Shown here one piece after another: positions 8,848-16,700 of a stretch of 46,929 nucleotides of DNA; position 1 is the stretch's first letter, and every line of letters begins with the position of its first letter. Made by a program: the position numbers and the translations under genes. The notes under the pieces were generated by a model. The model searched no databases, had not been told where the DNA came from, and saw only the letters and a program-made list of their open reading frames with translations. The DNA lies in the NCBI GenBank assembly GCA_947626945.1, contig CANQUC010000016.1:1-46929 (forward strand), read 5' to 3'. This DNA is from an uncultured Lachnospiraceae bacterium (GTDB taxonomy: Bacteria; Bacillota; Clostridia; Lachnospirales; Lachnospiraceae).

Positions 8848-9552
8848 TTACCATTCAATGGCATCTATGGATACGGGATTTTCATTCAGCTTTGTTTCGC
8901 TGACCTTTCCGTTCCTGATTCGGATCACCCGGTCCGCCATGGCTGTCAGCGCCTGATTGTGCGTAATCACGATGACCGTCATATTTTTCTCTCTGCAGGT
9001 GGACTGCAGCAGCTTCAGAATGGATTTTCCTGTCTGATAATCCAGCGCGCCGGTGGGCTCGTCACAGAGAAGCAGCTTTGGATTTTTCGCCAGAGCCCTG
9101 GCAATGGCCACCCGCTGCTGCTCGCCGCCGGAAAGCTGGGCGGGGAAGTTATCCATCCGATCCTCCAGTCCTACCTCTTTCATAACCTCCACGGCGTCAA
9201 GAGGATCCGCGCAGATCTGGGAGGCCAGCTCCACATTTTCCAGCGCGGTCAGGTTGCCGATCAGGTTGTAAAACTGAAATACAAAGCCCACGTCCTCCCG
9301 ACGGTATTCGGTCAGCATCCGCTCATCAAATTCCGCCACATTGGTGCCGTCCACAATGATCTGTCCCTCCGTGCAGGTATCCATACCGCCCATCAGGTTC
9401 AGAACCGTTGTCTTGCCCGCGCCGCTTGGCCCTACGATTACCACGAATTCCCCTTTCAGGATCTCAAAGTCGATCCCGTCCGCCGCTCGGATATCCACTT
9501 CGCCCATGTGATAAACCTTTGTCACATTTTTTAATTCCACAAATGCTCCCAT
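8848..9552 (-). CDS. MacB/LolD-type ABC transporter ATP-binding protein
   Basis: This is the 234-residue ATPase that energises the FtsX-type permease encoded 16 bp downstream. Walker [10 protein letters not shown] is at residues 41-49. The Q-loop [10 protein letters not shown], signature LSGGEQQR, Walker [13 protein letters not shown] and switch His in VIVITHNQ are all intact. The ALDYQTGK motif after Walker B is typical of the LolD/MacB/FtsE group rather than importers. The ATG at 9552 follows GGAGG. A promoter at 9583-9611 makes this the first gene of a two-gene operon. Confidence 0.92.
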   Translation of the reverse strand: MGAFVELKNVTKVYHMGEVDIRAADGIDFEILKGEFVVIVGPSGAGKTTVLNLMGGMDTCTEGQIIVDGTNVAEFDERMLTEYRREDVGFVFQFYNLIGNLTALENVELASQICADPLDAVEVMKEVGLEDRMDNFPAQLSGGEQQRVAIARALAKNPKLLLCDEPTGALDYQTGKSILKLLQSTCREKNMTVIVITHNQALTAMADRVIRIRNGKVSETKLNENPVSIDAIEW

Positions 9553-9582
9553 AACCGTTCCTCCAAAACTACTTTAAATTTC

Positions 9583-9611
9583 ATTGTACCACAGTCTGTC
9601 CCATTATGCAA
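9583..9611 (-). promoter_or_regulatory. Sigma-A promoter for the MacB-type ABC operon
   Basis: On the minus strand, TTGCAT (9606-9611) and TACAAT (9583-9588) are separated by 17 bp. It lies between the trhP stop codon and the ATPase gene. No terminator is visible between trhP and this promoter. Confidence 0.65.
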
Positions 9612-9621
9612 ATCCTCTGCT

Positions 9622-10866
9622 TTACCGCCCGCCGTTCTTCTCCCGGCAGCGGAGCATATCATATTCGCCTGCCGGGCAGTCCAGCTTCACATACAGCCGT
9701 TCTTTGGCATGAGGGGCGCTTTCCCGCTCTTCGCCTTTCTCATCCAGAATCTGAAGCACCTTTGCGGACAGGTTTTCCCCATTGGGTTTCATCACCTCGA
9801 TCTGATCTCCCTTTGCAAATTTATTCCGCTGGGTGATCCGGGCAAGTCCCGATTCTGTCACCTGCTCCACCAGGCCCAGATAGACCCATTCTTTCTCATA
9901 AGTGCTTCTGTCGTAAATCTGCTGGCTGCTTCCGGGTTTTCCATAAAAAAATCCGGTGGTAAACTGCCGGTTGGTGCATTTGGCGATCTCCTGAAGATAC
10001 CAGTCCTGATTTTCCCGGTAGCACATGGGGGACTGCAGATAATCGTCTATGGCCTTCCGGTACGCCCTTGTAACAGTGGCGACATACAGTCCGGTCTTCA
10101 TGCGGCCCTCTACCTTAAAGCTGTCTATGCCTGCCTCTATCAGATCATCCAGGTGGCCGATCATGCTCAGGTCTTTGGAATTGAACAGAAACGTGCCCCG
10201 TTCGTTTTCAAATACCGGCAGATATTCGCCCGGCCTCTGTTCTTCCACCACCGCGTATTTCCAGCGGCAGGGATGGGTGCAGGATCCCTGATTGGCGTCT
10301 CTTCCCGTAAAATAATTGCTCAGCAGGCATCTGCCGGAATAGGAAATGCACATGGCTCCGTGAACAAACGCCTCGATTTCCATCTCCGGCGGAATCTGTT
10401 TTCTCAGCTCTGCGATCTCCCCCAGGGAAAGCTCCCTTGCGCAGACCGCCCGTTTGGCTCCCTGCTCCCACCAGAACCGGTATGTCAGATAATTGGTATT
10501 GTTGGCCTGGGTGCTGATATGCAGTTCCGTTTCTGGCAGTAGTTTCTTTGCCAGGGCAAAAACGCCCGGATCGGCAATGATCAGCCCGTCCGGTTTCAGG
10601 TCTTTCAGCTTTTCAAGATACTGCGCTATTCCATTCAGATCCTCATTGTGGGCGAAAATATTGGCGGTCACATATACTTTTTTCCCATGGGCATGAGCAA
10701 ACGCGATGCCCTCCCCCATTTCTTCCAGAGAAAAATTTTTTGCTTTTGCCCGGAGACTGTAAACATCTCCTCCCACATAAACCGCGTCGGCGCCGTAGAT
10801 CACAGCGATCTTCAGCACCTCCAGGCTGCCTGCCGGTATCAGCAGTTCCGGTTTTCTTTTCATCAT
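9622..10866 (-). CDS. trhP: U32-family tRNA hydroxylation protein TrhP
   Basis: This 414-residue U32 protein (formerly 'peptidase U32') probably hydroxylates tRNA uridine-34 to 5-hydroxyuridine. The barrel starts LLIPAGSLEVLKIAVIYGAD. The U32 signature is visible as EAFVHGAMCISYSGRC, followed by the further conserved Cys in GSCTHPC. The C-terminal part contains the small beta-barrel typical of YrrO/YegQ proteins. In B. subtilis TrhP acts with the methyltransferase TrmR encoded next to it; here trmR is directly upstream (12-bp gap), which supports the assignment. The length matches YrrO, and no YrrN-like partner is in this window. It is the last gene of the ireB operon; the start has AAAGGA. 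Confidence 0.85.
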   Translation of the reverse strand: MMKRKPELLIPAGSLEVLKIAVIYGADAVYVGGDVYSLRAKAKNFSLEEMGEGIAFAHAHGKKVYVTANIFAHNEDLNGIAQYLEKLKDLKPDGLIIADPGVFALAKKLLPETELHISTQANNTNYLTYRFWWEQGAKRAVCARELSLGEIAELRKQIPPEMEIEAFVHGAMCISYSGRCLLSNYFTGRDANQGSCTHPCRWKYAVVEEQRPGEYLPVFENERGTFLFNSKDLSMIGHLDDLIEAGIDSFKVEGRMKTGLYVATVTRAYRKAIDDYLQSPMCYRENQDWYLQEIAKCTNRQFTTGFFYGKPGSSQQIYDRSTYEKEWVYLGLVEQVTESGLARITQRNKFAKGDQIEVMKPNGENLSAKVLQILDEKGEERESAPHAKERLYVKLDCPAGEYDMLRCREKNGGR

Positions 10867-10878
10867 ACGGGATCCTTT

Positions 10879-11520
10879 CTATCTGCGAACACTCAGGGTC
10901 AGCCCATCCCCTACAGGCAGCACTGCCGTGGCAAACTCCGGGCTGTGAGTCAGTTCATATAAATATTCCCTCATGCGGGAATGGATCGTCCTGTTTCTTC
11001 TGGTCACCGCATAACGGGACTCCAGAATTTCTCCCTCCCGCAGCACATTGTCGGAGATCAGAAGTCCGCCCGGGGCAAGCAGGCGGGTCACTTCCGGCAG
11101 AAACCGGATATACTGGCCTTTTGCCGCGTCCATAAAAATCAGGTCGTAAGGCCCGGTAAGCCCGGGCAAAATCTCTGCGGCGTCGCCCTCCAGCAGGGTC
11201 ATATCCTCTTTGCATCCCGCCAGCCGGAAATTTTCCCGGGCCGCGCGGATCCGTGCCTCGAAATTCTCAATGGTGGTGATCCGGCAGGGCGCCGGATTAT
11301 ATTCCCGCATAAAAAGCGCGGAAAACCCTGTTGCGGTTCCCACCTCCAGAATCCGGCCCGGTTTCTTTGCCTCAAGAAGCACTTTTAAAAAGGACTGTGT
11401 CTCCCTGCGAATAACAGGCACATAATCTTTATGTGCCTGCTCCTCAATCTTATTTAAAAATTCTGTATTGCCCATATCCAGTGAATTGATATAGGCCGTC
11501 ATCCGTTCGTCCATCCACAT
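10879..11520 (-). CDS. trmR: tRNA 5-hydroxyuridine methyltransferase TrmR (YrrM-type O-methyltransferase)
   Basis: This 213-residue class I SAM-dependent O-methyltransferase is of the catechol-OMT-like type. The SAM-binding motif ILEVGTATGFSALFM lies near residue 57, and the acidic motif DLIFMDAAKGQY near residue 130 is the metal-site region. In B. subtilis the equivalent YrrM methylates 5-hydroxyuridine at tRNA position 34 to 5-methoxyuridine and sits in the same cluster as ruvX, yrzB and the U32 genes. That synteny is preserved here, so TrmR is preferred over a generic small-molecule methyltransferase. The ATG at 11520 follows GGAG; the in-frame ATG at 11514 is an alternative. Confidence 0.83.
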   Translation of the reverse strand: MWMDERMTAYINSLDMGNTEFLNKIEEQAHKDYVPVIRRETQSFLKVLLEAKKPGRILEVGTATGFSALFMREYNPAPCRITTIENFEARIRAARENFRLAGCKEDMTLLEGDAAEILPGLTGPYDLIFMDAAKGQYIRFLPEVTRLLAPGGLLISDNVLREGEILESRYAVTRRNRTIHSRMREYLYELTHSPEFATAVLPVGDGLTLSVRR

Positions 11521-11540
11521 AGGTCATTCTCCGTGCCGGA

Positions 11541-11924
11541 TCAGCTGCCGGCTTCCGCCGGGCCTTCTGAAAGGATCTGCATGATCTCGCTTGGCTTCAT
11601 GGAGGTACTCAAAGTGTATTTCCCGCCTTTCATTTTTTTGCTGTTGCCGGCCAGCAAAGACTGGATATAAAAAATATTTGCGTCCCGGATCACCCCAAGA
11701 GTCTCCAGCTGTTTGCCGATGTCCCTGGCGGAGGATCCTTCCAGCAGCGTCACCTCCACGCTTCTGCCCTCTGCCTGTCCGGAAGCTGCCTCATCCATAA
11801 AGATACTGAACCCGAAATCATAGGCAAAAATGGCGCCCCGCAATATGAGAAACAAAATCAGTGCCGCGACAATAAATTTTACCGCCACGGACGCAACCAT
11901 CATGGATGCCTTGTTTACTTTCAT
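11541..11924 (-). CDS. Short MltG/YceG-like membrane protein lacking the lytic transglycosylase domain
   Basis: This 127-residue protein has an N-terminal membrane segment (VASVAVKFIVAALILFLIL) and then the LysM-like subdomain that precedes the catalytic domain of MltG. Recognisable stretches are VTLLEGSSARDIGKQLE and the GKYTLSTSMKPSEIMQIL region. Full MltG is about 340 residues; here the protein stops after this subdomain, with a normal stop codon and the next gene close behind, so it does not look like a recent frameshift. In B. subtilis the full-length homologue yrrL occupies the same place in the cluster. It may bind glycan strands or regulate a complete MltG encoded elsewhere (inference). 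Confidence 0.75.
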   Translation of the reverse strand: MKVNKASMMVASVAVKFIVAALILFLILRGAIFAYDFGFSIFMDEAASGQAEGRSVEVTLLEGSSARDIGKQLETLGVIRDANIFYIQSLLAGNSKKMKGGKYTLSTSMKPSEIMQILSEGPAEAGS

Positions 11925-11954
11925 TGTCGTAACCTTGCCTTTCTTCTCCTGTGC

Positions 11955-12293
11955 TTACAGGAAGTCCATATCCATATCCACAGAACCCATGATTCCGTCA
12001 AGCAGCTCCTGCACAAGCTGACACAGAGCCAACTCCGCGGCCAGAAAATCATCGATCACTTTGTCTTCCCGCATTTCCTCCATATCCGCTGCCATCTGCT
12101 CCAGCACCTCATTGTAATTGGCGGTGTACTGGCTGTTGCGGAACTGAAAATTCCGTTTTCTAAGGTCGTTGACCAGACGCTTTTTTTCCGGATCCCTGTC
12201 CAGCGCTTCTTTCTTTTGCTGATAATCCCTGTAAATCTCACATTCCCTGAGCGCCTGCAGGAATGCCTCTTTTCTGGCGTAATACTCTTCCAA
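11955..12293 (-). CDS. YlbF/YmcA-family protein
   Basis: This 112-residue, all-helical acidic protein resembles YlbF/YmcA (Com_YlbF family). Typical features are the charged central helix KKRLVNDLRKRNFQFRNSQY and the C-terminal ELALCQLVQELLDGI. In B. subtilis, YlbF, YmcA and YaaT form a complex that modulates RNase Y and mRNA maturation. Here the gene lies 3 bp downstream of RNase J, a link to RNA decay by position. It begins with TTG at 12293, preceded by GGAGGT at 8-nt spacing; the ribosome site overlaps the last codons of rnj, so translation is probably coupled. The assignment is to family level only. Confidence 0.8.
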   Translation of the reverse strand: MEEYYARKEAFLQALRECEIYRDYQQKKEALDRDPEKKRLVNDLRKRNFQFRNSQYTANYNEVLEQMAADMEEMREDKVIDDFLAAELALCQLVQELLDGIMGSVDMDMDFL

Positions 12294-12296
12294 AAA

Positions 12297-13958
12297 TCAG
12301 ACCTCCATTATAATCACAAGCATCATGGGCCTTCGCTTGGTACATTTCCACAGAAAATCTCCCAGCTCGTCCCGGATGGTATTTTTGATCTTATTCCACT
12401 CCGTCACATTTTTTTCCCGGCAGCGTTCCAGAGCGTCTATGGCCACCTGCCTGCACTGCTCCATCAGATCTTCCGACTCTCTTACATACACAAATCCTCT
12501 GGAAATGATATCCGGCCCTGACAACAACTGATTGCTGTGTTTTTCCATGGCAAGCACCACGGTCATGATACCGTCTTCCGCCAGGTGCTGCCTGTCGCGC
12601 AGGACAATATTTCCCACGTCTCCCACGCCCAGTCCGTCCACAAGAATGGCTCCCGTGTGCACCCGGTCCACCACTTTGGCTTCCTCTTCATCCAGCTCCA
12701 GCACGTCTCCCGAAGACAGCAGGAAAATGCGCTCCTTTGGAATGCCAAGCTCCTCCGCCAGACCCGCCTGGGCCTTTAAGTGCCTGTATTCGCCGTGAAC
12801 CGGAATGGCATACTTGGGCTGCACAAGGGTATAGATCAGCTTGATCTCCTCCTGGCAGGCATGTCCCGACACATGGGTATCCTGAAAGATCACGTTGGCG
12901 CCCTTCATGGACAGCTCGTTGATCACCTTGGAAACCGCCTTTTCATTTCCGGGAATGGGATTGCTGCTGAAAATGACCGTATCCCCCGGCTTGATGGTCA
13001 CCTTTTTATGGATGCTGGCTGCCATTCTGGAAAGCGCGGCCATGGACTCGCCCTGACTTCCCGTGGTGATCAGCACCATCTGCTCGTCGGGATAATTCTT
13101 CATCTGTTCAATATCGATCAGCGTCTTGCTGGGAATATCCAGGTAGCCCAGCTCGGAAGCGGTTGTGATGATGTTTACCATGCTGCGGCCTTCCACCACA
13201 ACCTTTCTGCCGTATTTGTATGCGGAATTGATGATCTGCTGCACCCGGTCCACGTTGGAGGCAAAGGTGGCAATGATGATCCTGGTATTTTTATGTTCCG
13301 CGAAAATGTTGTCAAAGGTCCGTCCCACAGTCCGTTCGGACATGGTAAATCCCCTTCGCTCCGCATTGGTGGAATCGCACATTAAGGCCAGCACGCCCTT
13401 TTTGCCGATCTCCGCAAACCGCTGCAGATCAATGGCGTCGCCAAATACCGGAGTATAATCCACCTTGAAATCGCCGGTGTGCACAACGATCCCTGCCGGA
13501 CTGTATATGGCAAGGGCGGAAGCGTCCGCGATGCTGTGATTGGTCTTGATAAATTCCACACGAAAACACCCCAGATTGATGCTTTGTCCGTGCTTTACCA
13601 CTTTCAGCCTGGTGGTGTTCAAAAGGTCATGCTCTGTCAGCTTGTGCTCGATAATGCCTACGGTAAGCTTCGTGGCATATACGGGAACATTGATCTCTTT
13701 CAATACATACGGCAGCGCGCCGATGTGGTCTTCATGACCGTGGGTAATGAAAAATCCCTTTACACGGTCCATATGATCTTTCAGATAAGTAATATCCGGA
13801 ATTACCAGATCAATCCCCAGCATGTCGTCCTCCGGAAAAGACAGGCCGCAGTCCACCACAATGATGCTGTCCTCATACTCAAAGGCGGTCATATTCATTC
13901 CAATCTGCTCAAGACCGCCAAGGGGGATGATCCTTAATTTAGATTTTCCTTTTTTCAA
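12297..13958 (-). CDS. rnj: Ribonuclease J
   Basis: This is a metallo-beta-lactamase/beta-CASP ribonuclease (553 residues) that processes and degrades RNA with 5'-exonuclease and endonuclease activity. The metal-binding motif HGHEDHIG lies near residue 75 and further ligands in VHTGDFKVD near 165. The beta-CASP motifs (ATFASNVDRVQQII, STGSQGE-like TTGSQGESM, and PVHGEYRHL) are all present. It begins with TTG at 13958, with GAGGTG upstream, 9 bp after the DUF1292 stop. The length agrees with bacterial RNase J. It lies inside what in B. subtilis is a contiguous yrzB-yrrL segment, so rnj and ylbF appear inserted into that cluster. Confidence 0.95.
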   Translation of the reverse strand: MKKGKSKLRIIPLGGLEQIGMNMTAFEYEDSIIVVDCGLSFPEDDMLGIDLVIPDITYLKDHMDRVKGFFITHGHEDHIGALPYVLKEINVPVYATKLTVGIIEHKLTEHDLLNTTRLKVVKHGQSINLGCFRVEFIKTNHSIADASALAIYSPAGIVVHTGDFKVDYTPVFGDAIDLQRFAEIGKKGVLALMCDSTNAERRGFTMSERTVGRTFDNIFAEHKNTRIIIATFASNVDRVQQIINSAYKYGRKVVVEGRSMVNIITTASELGYLDIPSKTLIDIEQMKNYPDEQMVLITTGSQGESMAALSRMAASIHKKVTIKPGDTVIFSSNPIPGNEKAVSKVINELSMKGANVIFQDTHVSGHACQEEIKLIYTLVQPKYAIPVHGEYRHLKAQAGLAEELGIPKERIFLLSSGDVLELDEEEAKVVDRVHTGAILVDGLGVGDVGNIVLRDRQHLAEDGIMTVVLAMEKHSNQLLSGPDIISRGFVYVRESEDLMEQCRQVAIDALERCREKNVTEWNKIKNTIRDELGDFLWKCTKRRPMMLVIIMEV

Positions 13959-13967
13959 ACTTTCACC

Positions 13968-14222
13968 TCAAATAATCTCAATCTCTTCTAATTCTTCCTG
14001 AAATACGTTGGCTACATATCCCAGTTCTTCTTCGTTCTCTACCATTACATATACGGCTTCCGGATCTGCCTGGGCAGAAACATCCTTCATGATATAACAC
14101 TGGGCCTCTTCCTCCTGGGAATCCGTCACCAGCAAATAGTCGATCCCGTTGATCCGCGTCTGCTCCAGCACATAAAATTCCGCCGATTCTCCGTCAGAAA
14201 GGGTAAACTGCAGCTTCTCCAT
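13968..14222 (-). CDS. DUF1292 protein (YrzB-like)
   Basis: This small acidic protein (84 residues) belongs to the DUF1292/YrzB family: a small beta-rich domain with the typical GIDYLLVT segment and a Glu-rich C-terminus ([21 protein letters not shown]). The function is unknown. In Firmicutes it almost always follows ireB and ruvX, as here; its start overlaps the end of ruvX by 29 nt and is preceded by GGAGAAAG. The conserved three-gene order is the main evidence that it is a real gene. Confidence 0.85.
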   Translation of the reverse strand: MEKLQFTLSDGESAEFYVLEQTRINGIDYLLVTDSQEEEAQCYIMKDVSAQADPEAVYVMVENEEELGYVANVFQEELEEIEII

Positions 14223-14667
14223 CTTTTTCTTTCTCCTTCATTGCGTCCAGATATCCCTGTAATATGAAAACAGCCGCCAACATGTCCACATATTGCCCCC
14301 GTTTTTCTCTTCGTACCTTTTCTTCCATAAGGGTGCGGTTTGCCAAAACGCTGGTCAATCTTTCATCCCAGAGCACGACCTTGCAGCCTGTTCTTCTCTC
14401 CAGAGTCTCTTTCAGTGCCTGAGATTTTTCTGCACGTTCACCGACTGTATTGTTCATATGTTTCGGGAAACCCAGAACGATGGTCCCTACCTGATATTCT
14501 TCTATGAGTTCCTCAATTCGCGCCAGCGTGCGGCGCAGCTTGTTTTCTGATTTCCTCTCTATGATCTCCAGACCCTGAGCCGTCAAAAATAAAGGGTCGC
14601 TGACTGCCACGCCCATGGTCTTCGCTCCATAATCAAGCCCCAGTATTCTTTTTTTATTTCCATCCAT
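14194..14667 (-). CDS. ruvX: Putative pre-16S rRNA nuclease / Holliday junction resolvase-like RuvX (YqgF)
   Basis: This 157-residue RNase H-fold protein of the YqgF family processes the 5' end of pre-16S rRNA in bacteria and is often labelled a Holliday junction resolvase. Motifs visible are [16 protein letters not shown] near the N-terminus (catalytic Asp in LDYG), the [16 protein letters not shown] loop, the active-site Glu in LWDERLTS, and the Asp in [16 protein letters not shown]. It overlaps ireB by 14 nt and the following DUF1292 gene by 29 nt. It is essential or near-essential in many bacteria. Confidence 0.93.
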   Translation of the reverse strand: MDGNKKRILGLDYGAKTMGVAVSDPLFLTAQGLEIIERKSENKLRRTLARIEELIEEYQVGTIVLGFPKHMNNTVGERAEKSQALKETLERRTGCKVVLWDERLTSVLANRTLMEEKVRREKRGQYVDMLAAVFILQGYLDAMKEKEKDGEAAVYPF

Positions 14668-14917
14668 GACTTTTGATGTATGCTTCCAGCATTTCCTCTA
14701 CCAGCTCGTCCCGTTCCACTTTCATGATCAGACTGCGGGCATTGTTGTAGCTTGTGATGTAAGTGGGATCTCCGGACATAATATACCCTACGATCTGATT
14801 CACAGGGTTGTATCCTTTTTCCGACAGAGATTCGTATACCTGGCTGAGGACCTTTTTTACGTCGGGCATCGCATCGGAACCGATCTCGATGACCTGGGTA
14901 TCAGTCAAATTTTGCAT
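14654..14917 (-). CDS. ireB: IreB-family regulatory phosphoprotein (YrzL)
   Basis: This 87-residue protein has the IreB/DUF965 core: a helix ending [20 protein letters not shown], then [15 protein letters not shown] and [13 protein letters not shown]. In Enterococcus faecalis IreB is phosphorylated by the Ser/Thr kinase IreK and tunes cephalosporin resistance, and homologues head this cluster throughout Firmicutes. I chose the ATG at 14917 (MQNLTDTQ) because family members start in that region; a GTG at 14926 would add three residues but leaves only 2 nt after AAGGG. It is the first gene of an eight-gene operon. Confidence 0.88.
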   Translation of the reverse strand: MQNLTDTQVIEIGSDAMPDVKKVLSQVYESLSEKGYNPVNQIVGYIMSGDPTYITSYNNARSLIMKVERDELVEEMLEAYIKSHGWK

Positions 14918-14947
14918 CTTTCTCACGCCCTTTATTCATATGTAATC

Positions 14948-14976
14948 ATTTTAATATAAATATTCAGAAAATACAA
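14948..14976 (-). promoter_or_regulatory. Sigma-A promoter of the ireB-ruvX-rnj-trhP operon, with a CodY-box-like sequence
   Basis: On the minus strand, TTGTAT (14971-14976) and TAAAAT (14948-14953) are separated by 17 bp. Between them, plus-strand 14959-14973 reads AATATTCAGAAAATA, two mismatches from the CodY consensus AATTTTCWGAAAATT. No other promoter-like sequence is seen before trhP. Confidence 0.5.
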
Positions 14977-15000
14977 CCTTTAGTTTCTAAATTCTTTCTT

Positions 15001-16308
15001 TCAAAGGCTTTCGCAGGCAAGAATTTCCTCTGTCAGAGGTTCTTTGACTGTCACAGGCAAAATCACGTTTTCCAGATTGTCCCGGCTTTTTTTCGCCACC
15101 CGCACATACTCCCTTGTGTATCCGGTCCAGAACAGTTCATCCCCAATGGAAACCTGTTCCTCAAACAGCGCCTCCGCCTGTCTGCCCTGCCAGCCTGCCC
15201 GGTAAGTCTTTCCGCAGGACGCCGCCACCGCCAGAAGACGGCTGCTGCGCCGGGCTTTCACCTGATCCGGAACCTGATCCGGCATTTTGTCCGCGCGGGT
15301 TCCTTTTCGTCTGGAATATTTGAATATATGGGCTTCCGCAAGGCAAAGCCGCTTCAGAAAATCCTCGGTAACCCCAAACTCCTCTTCTGTTTCACCGGGA
15401 AATCCCACAATCACATCGGTGGTAATGGCCGGATGGTCAAAGGTTTTTCTGAGCAGGCCGCATTTTTCTTCATAGGCCTTTGTGGTATAATGCCGGTTCA
15501 TCCGCTCAAGCACACTGTCACATCCGCTCTGGAGAGAGAGATGAAAATGAGGGCAGAACTTTTCAAGACCGGCCAGCCCCTCCGCAAAGGATTCTGTTAT
15601 GATCCCAGGCTCCAGAGATCCCAGGCGGATTCTGCGGATCCCCTCCGTCTCATGGAGGCTTTGCACCAGCTGCAGAAGTTCCTCGTTTCCGGTAAGATCA
15701 GTGCCGTAGGAGCTTAGATGAATACCGGTCAGCACCAGCTCCTGATAGCCCTTTTTGGCCAGCCTGGCCGCCTCCGAGAGAATCTCCTCCGGCTGCCTGC
15801 TGCGCACGCGGCCTCTCGCATAAGGGATCAGACAGTAGCTGCAGAACTGATTGCAGCCATCCTGTACTTTGATATATGCCCGGGTATGTTCCGCGGCATC
15901 TTCTATGGAAAGAGGCTCATAGGTTCTGGTACAGCCGATATCCGTAACGGCATTTTCCCCGGAACCGTTTATCAGCTGCTCTACCAGCGAAACAATCTGG
16001 TTTTTCTGATCGTTTCCCACAACCAGATCCACTGCGCTGTCCTTTGCCGCTCTCTGGCTGTCTGCCTGAACATAGCAGCCTGCCGCCACCACAATGGACT
16101 GCGGATTGTTCTTCTTTGCCCGGTGAAGCATCTGTCTGGATTTCCGGTCCGCGATGTTGGTCACCGTACAGGTGTTGATCACATAGATATCCGCTTTCTC
16201 TGTAAAGGGGACGATCTCATACCCGCTTTTTTCAAACAGTCTGGTCATGGCGTCTGTTTCATATGAATTGACCTTGCATCCCAGGCTGTGAAGTGCCACT
16301 TTTTTCAA
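15001..16308 (-). CDS. mtaB: tRNA (N6-threonylcarbamoyladenosine-37-C2)-methylthiotransferase MtaB
   Basis: This radical-SAM methylthiotransferase converts t6A37 to ms2t6A in tRNAs reading ANN codons. The UPF0004 domain starts LGCKVNSYETD, with the second Cys in NTCTVTN. The radical-SAM triad CNQFCSYC is near residue 155, followed by PYARGRVRSR. A TRAM-like domain closes the protein (435 residues). The motif LGCKVN rather than LGCDKN separates MtaB from RimO, whose gene also lies in this window. It begins with TTG at 16308, with AAGGAG upstream; the TTGAAAAAA context is the same as at rnj. It is a single-gene unit divergent from the HPr-like gene. Confidence 0.93.
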   Translation of the reverse strand: MKKVALHSLGCKVNSYETDAMTRLFEKSGYEIVPFTEKADIYVINTCTVTNIADRKSRQMLHRAKKNNPQSIVVAAGCYVQADSQRAAKDSAVDLVVGNDQKNQIVSLVEQLINGSGENAVTDIGCTRTYEPLSIEDAAEHTRAYIKVQDGCNQFCSYCLIPYARGRVRSRQPEEILSEAARLAKKGYQELVLTGIHLSSYGTDLTGNEELLQLVQSLHETEGIRRIRLGSLEPGIITESFAEGLAGLEKFCPHFHLSLQSGCDSVLERMNRHYTTKAYEEKCGLLRKTFDHPAITTDVIVGFPGETEEEFGVTEDFLKRLCLAEAHIFKYSRRKGTRADKMPDQVPDQVKARRSSRLLAVAASCGKTYRAGWQGRQAEALFEEQVSIGDELFWTGYTREYVRVAKKSRDNLENVILPVTVKEPLTEEILACESL

Positions 16309-16350
16309 ACTTTCCGCTCCTTGTTTTCACCAGATTTTGCCTGTTCCATA

Positions 16351-16379
16351 TTGACTTCTGGCAGGGAAACAGTTAAAAT
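16351..16379 (+). promoter_or_regulatory. Sigma-A promoter for the HPr-like gene
   Basis: TTGACT (16351-16356) and TAAAAT (16374-16379) are separated by 17 bp, 41 bp before the start codon, which itself has GGGGAGG. No catabolite (cre) operator is apparent. Confidence 0.65.
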
Positions 16380-16419
16380 GAAACTACAGAGAATCAATGA
16401 TCAGGGGAGGCAATGATAT

Positions 16420-16656
16420 ATGAAAACAGTTCAAATTACGTTAAATTCTATTGATAAAGTAAAATCCTTTGTAAATGTCATCACAAAATTCGACAATGAT
16501 TTCGATCTGATCTCCGGCCGCTATGTGATCGACGCCAAATCCATCATGGGCATTTTCAGTCTGGACCTTTCCAAACCCATCGAGCTGAACATCCACGCGT
16601 CTGAAAATATGGACGAGATCATGAAAGTGCTGGCGCCATATGTGACAAACGACTGA
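16420..16656 (+). CDS. HPr-like protein with the Ser-46 region but no active-site His
   Basis: This 78-residue protein has the length and beta/alpha pattern of HPr. The regulatory-serine segment is clear (KSIMGIFSL, residues 40-48; compare KSIMGVMSL in HPr), so Ser41 corresponds to Ser46. Counting back 31 residues puts Ser10 where HPr has the phosphorylated His15, and the GIHARPA motif is absent. It therefore cannot accept phosphate from Enzyme I at the normal site. It resembles B. subtilis Crh in concept, a regulatory HPr paralogue for CcpA signalling, but could equally be a diverged structural relative. It is one of only two plus-strand genes, monocistronic, with its own promoter and a two-way terminator. 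Confidence 0.8.
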   Translation: MKTVQITLNSIDKVKSFVNVITKFDNDFDLISGRYVIDAKSIMGIFSLDLSKPIELNIHASENMDEIMKVLAPYVTND

Positions 16657-16667
16657 TCGGTTTTTCC

Positions 16668-16700
16668 AAAAGGACAGGTCTTACAGACTGTCCTTTTTTT
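16668..16700. terminator. Bidirectional terminator between the HPr-like gene and thiI
   Basis: The stem AAAAGGACAG/CTGTCCTTTT with a 10-nt loop is followed by a run of seven Ts on plus and a shorter run of five on minus after GG. It ends the HPr-like transcript and the long yicC-thiI operon; the thiI stop codon lies at its edge. Confidence 0.85.
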
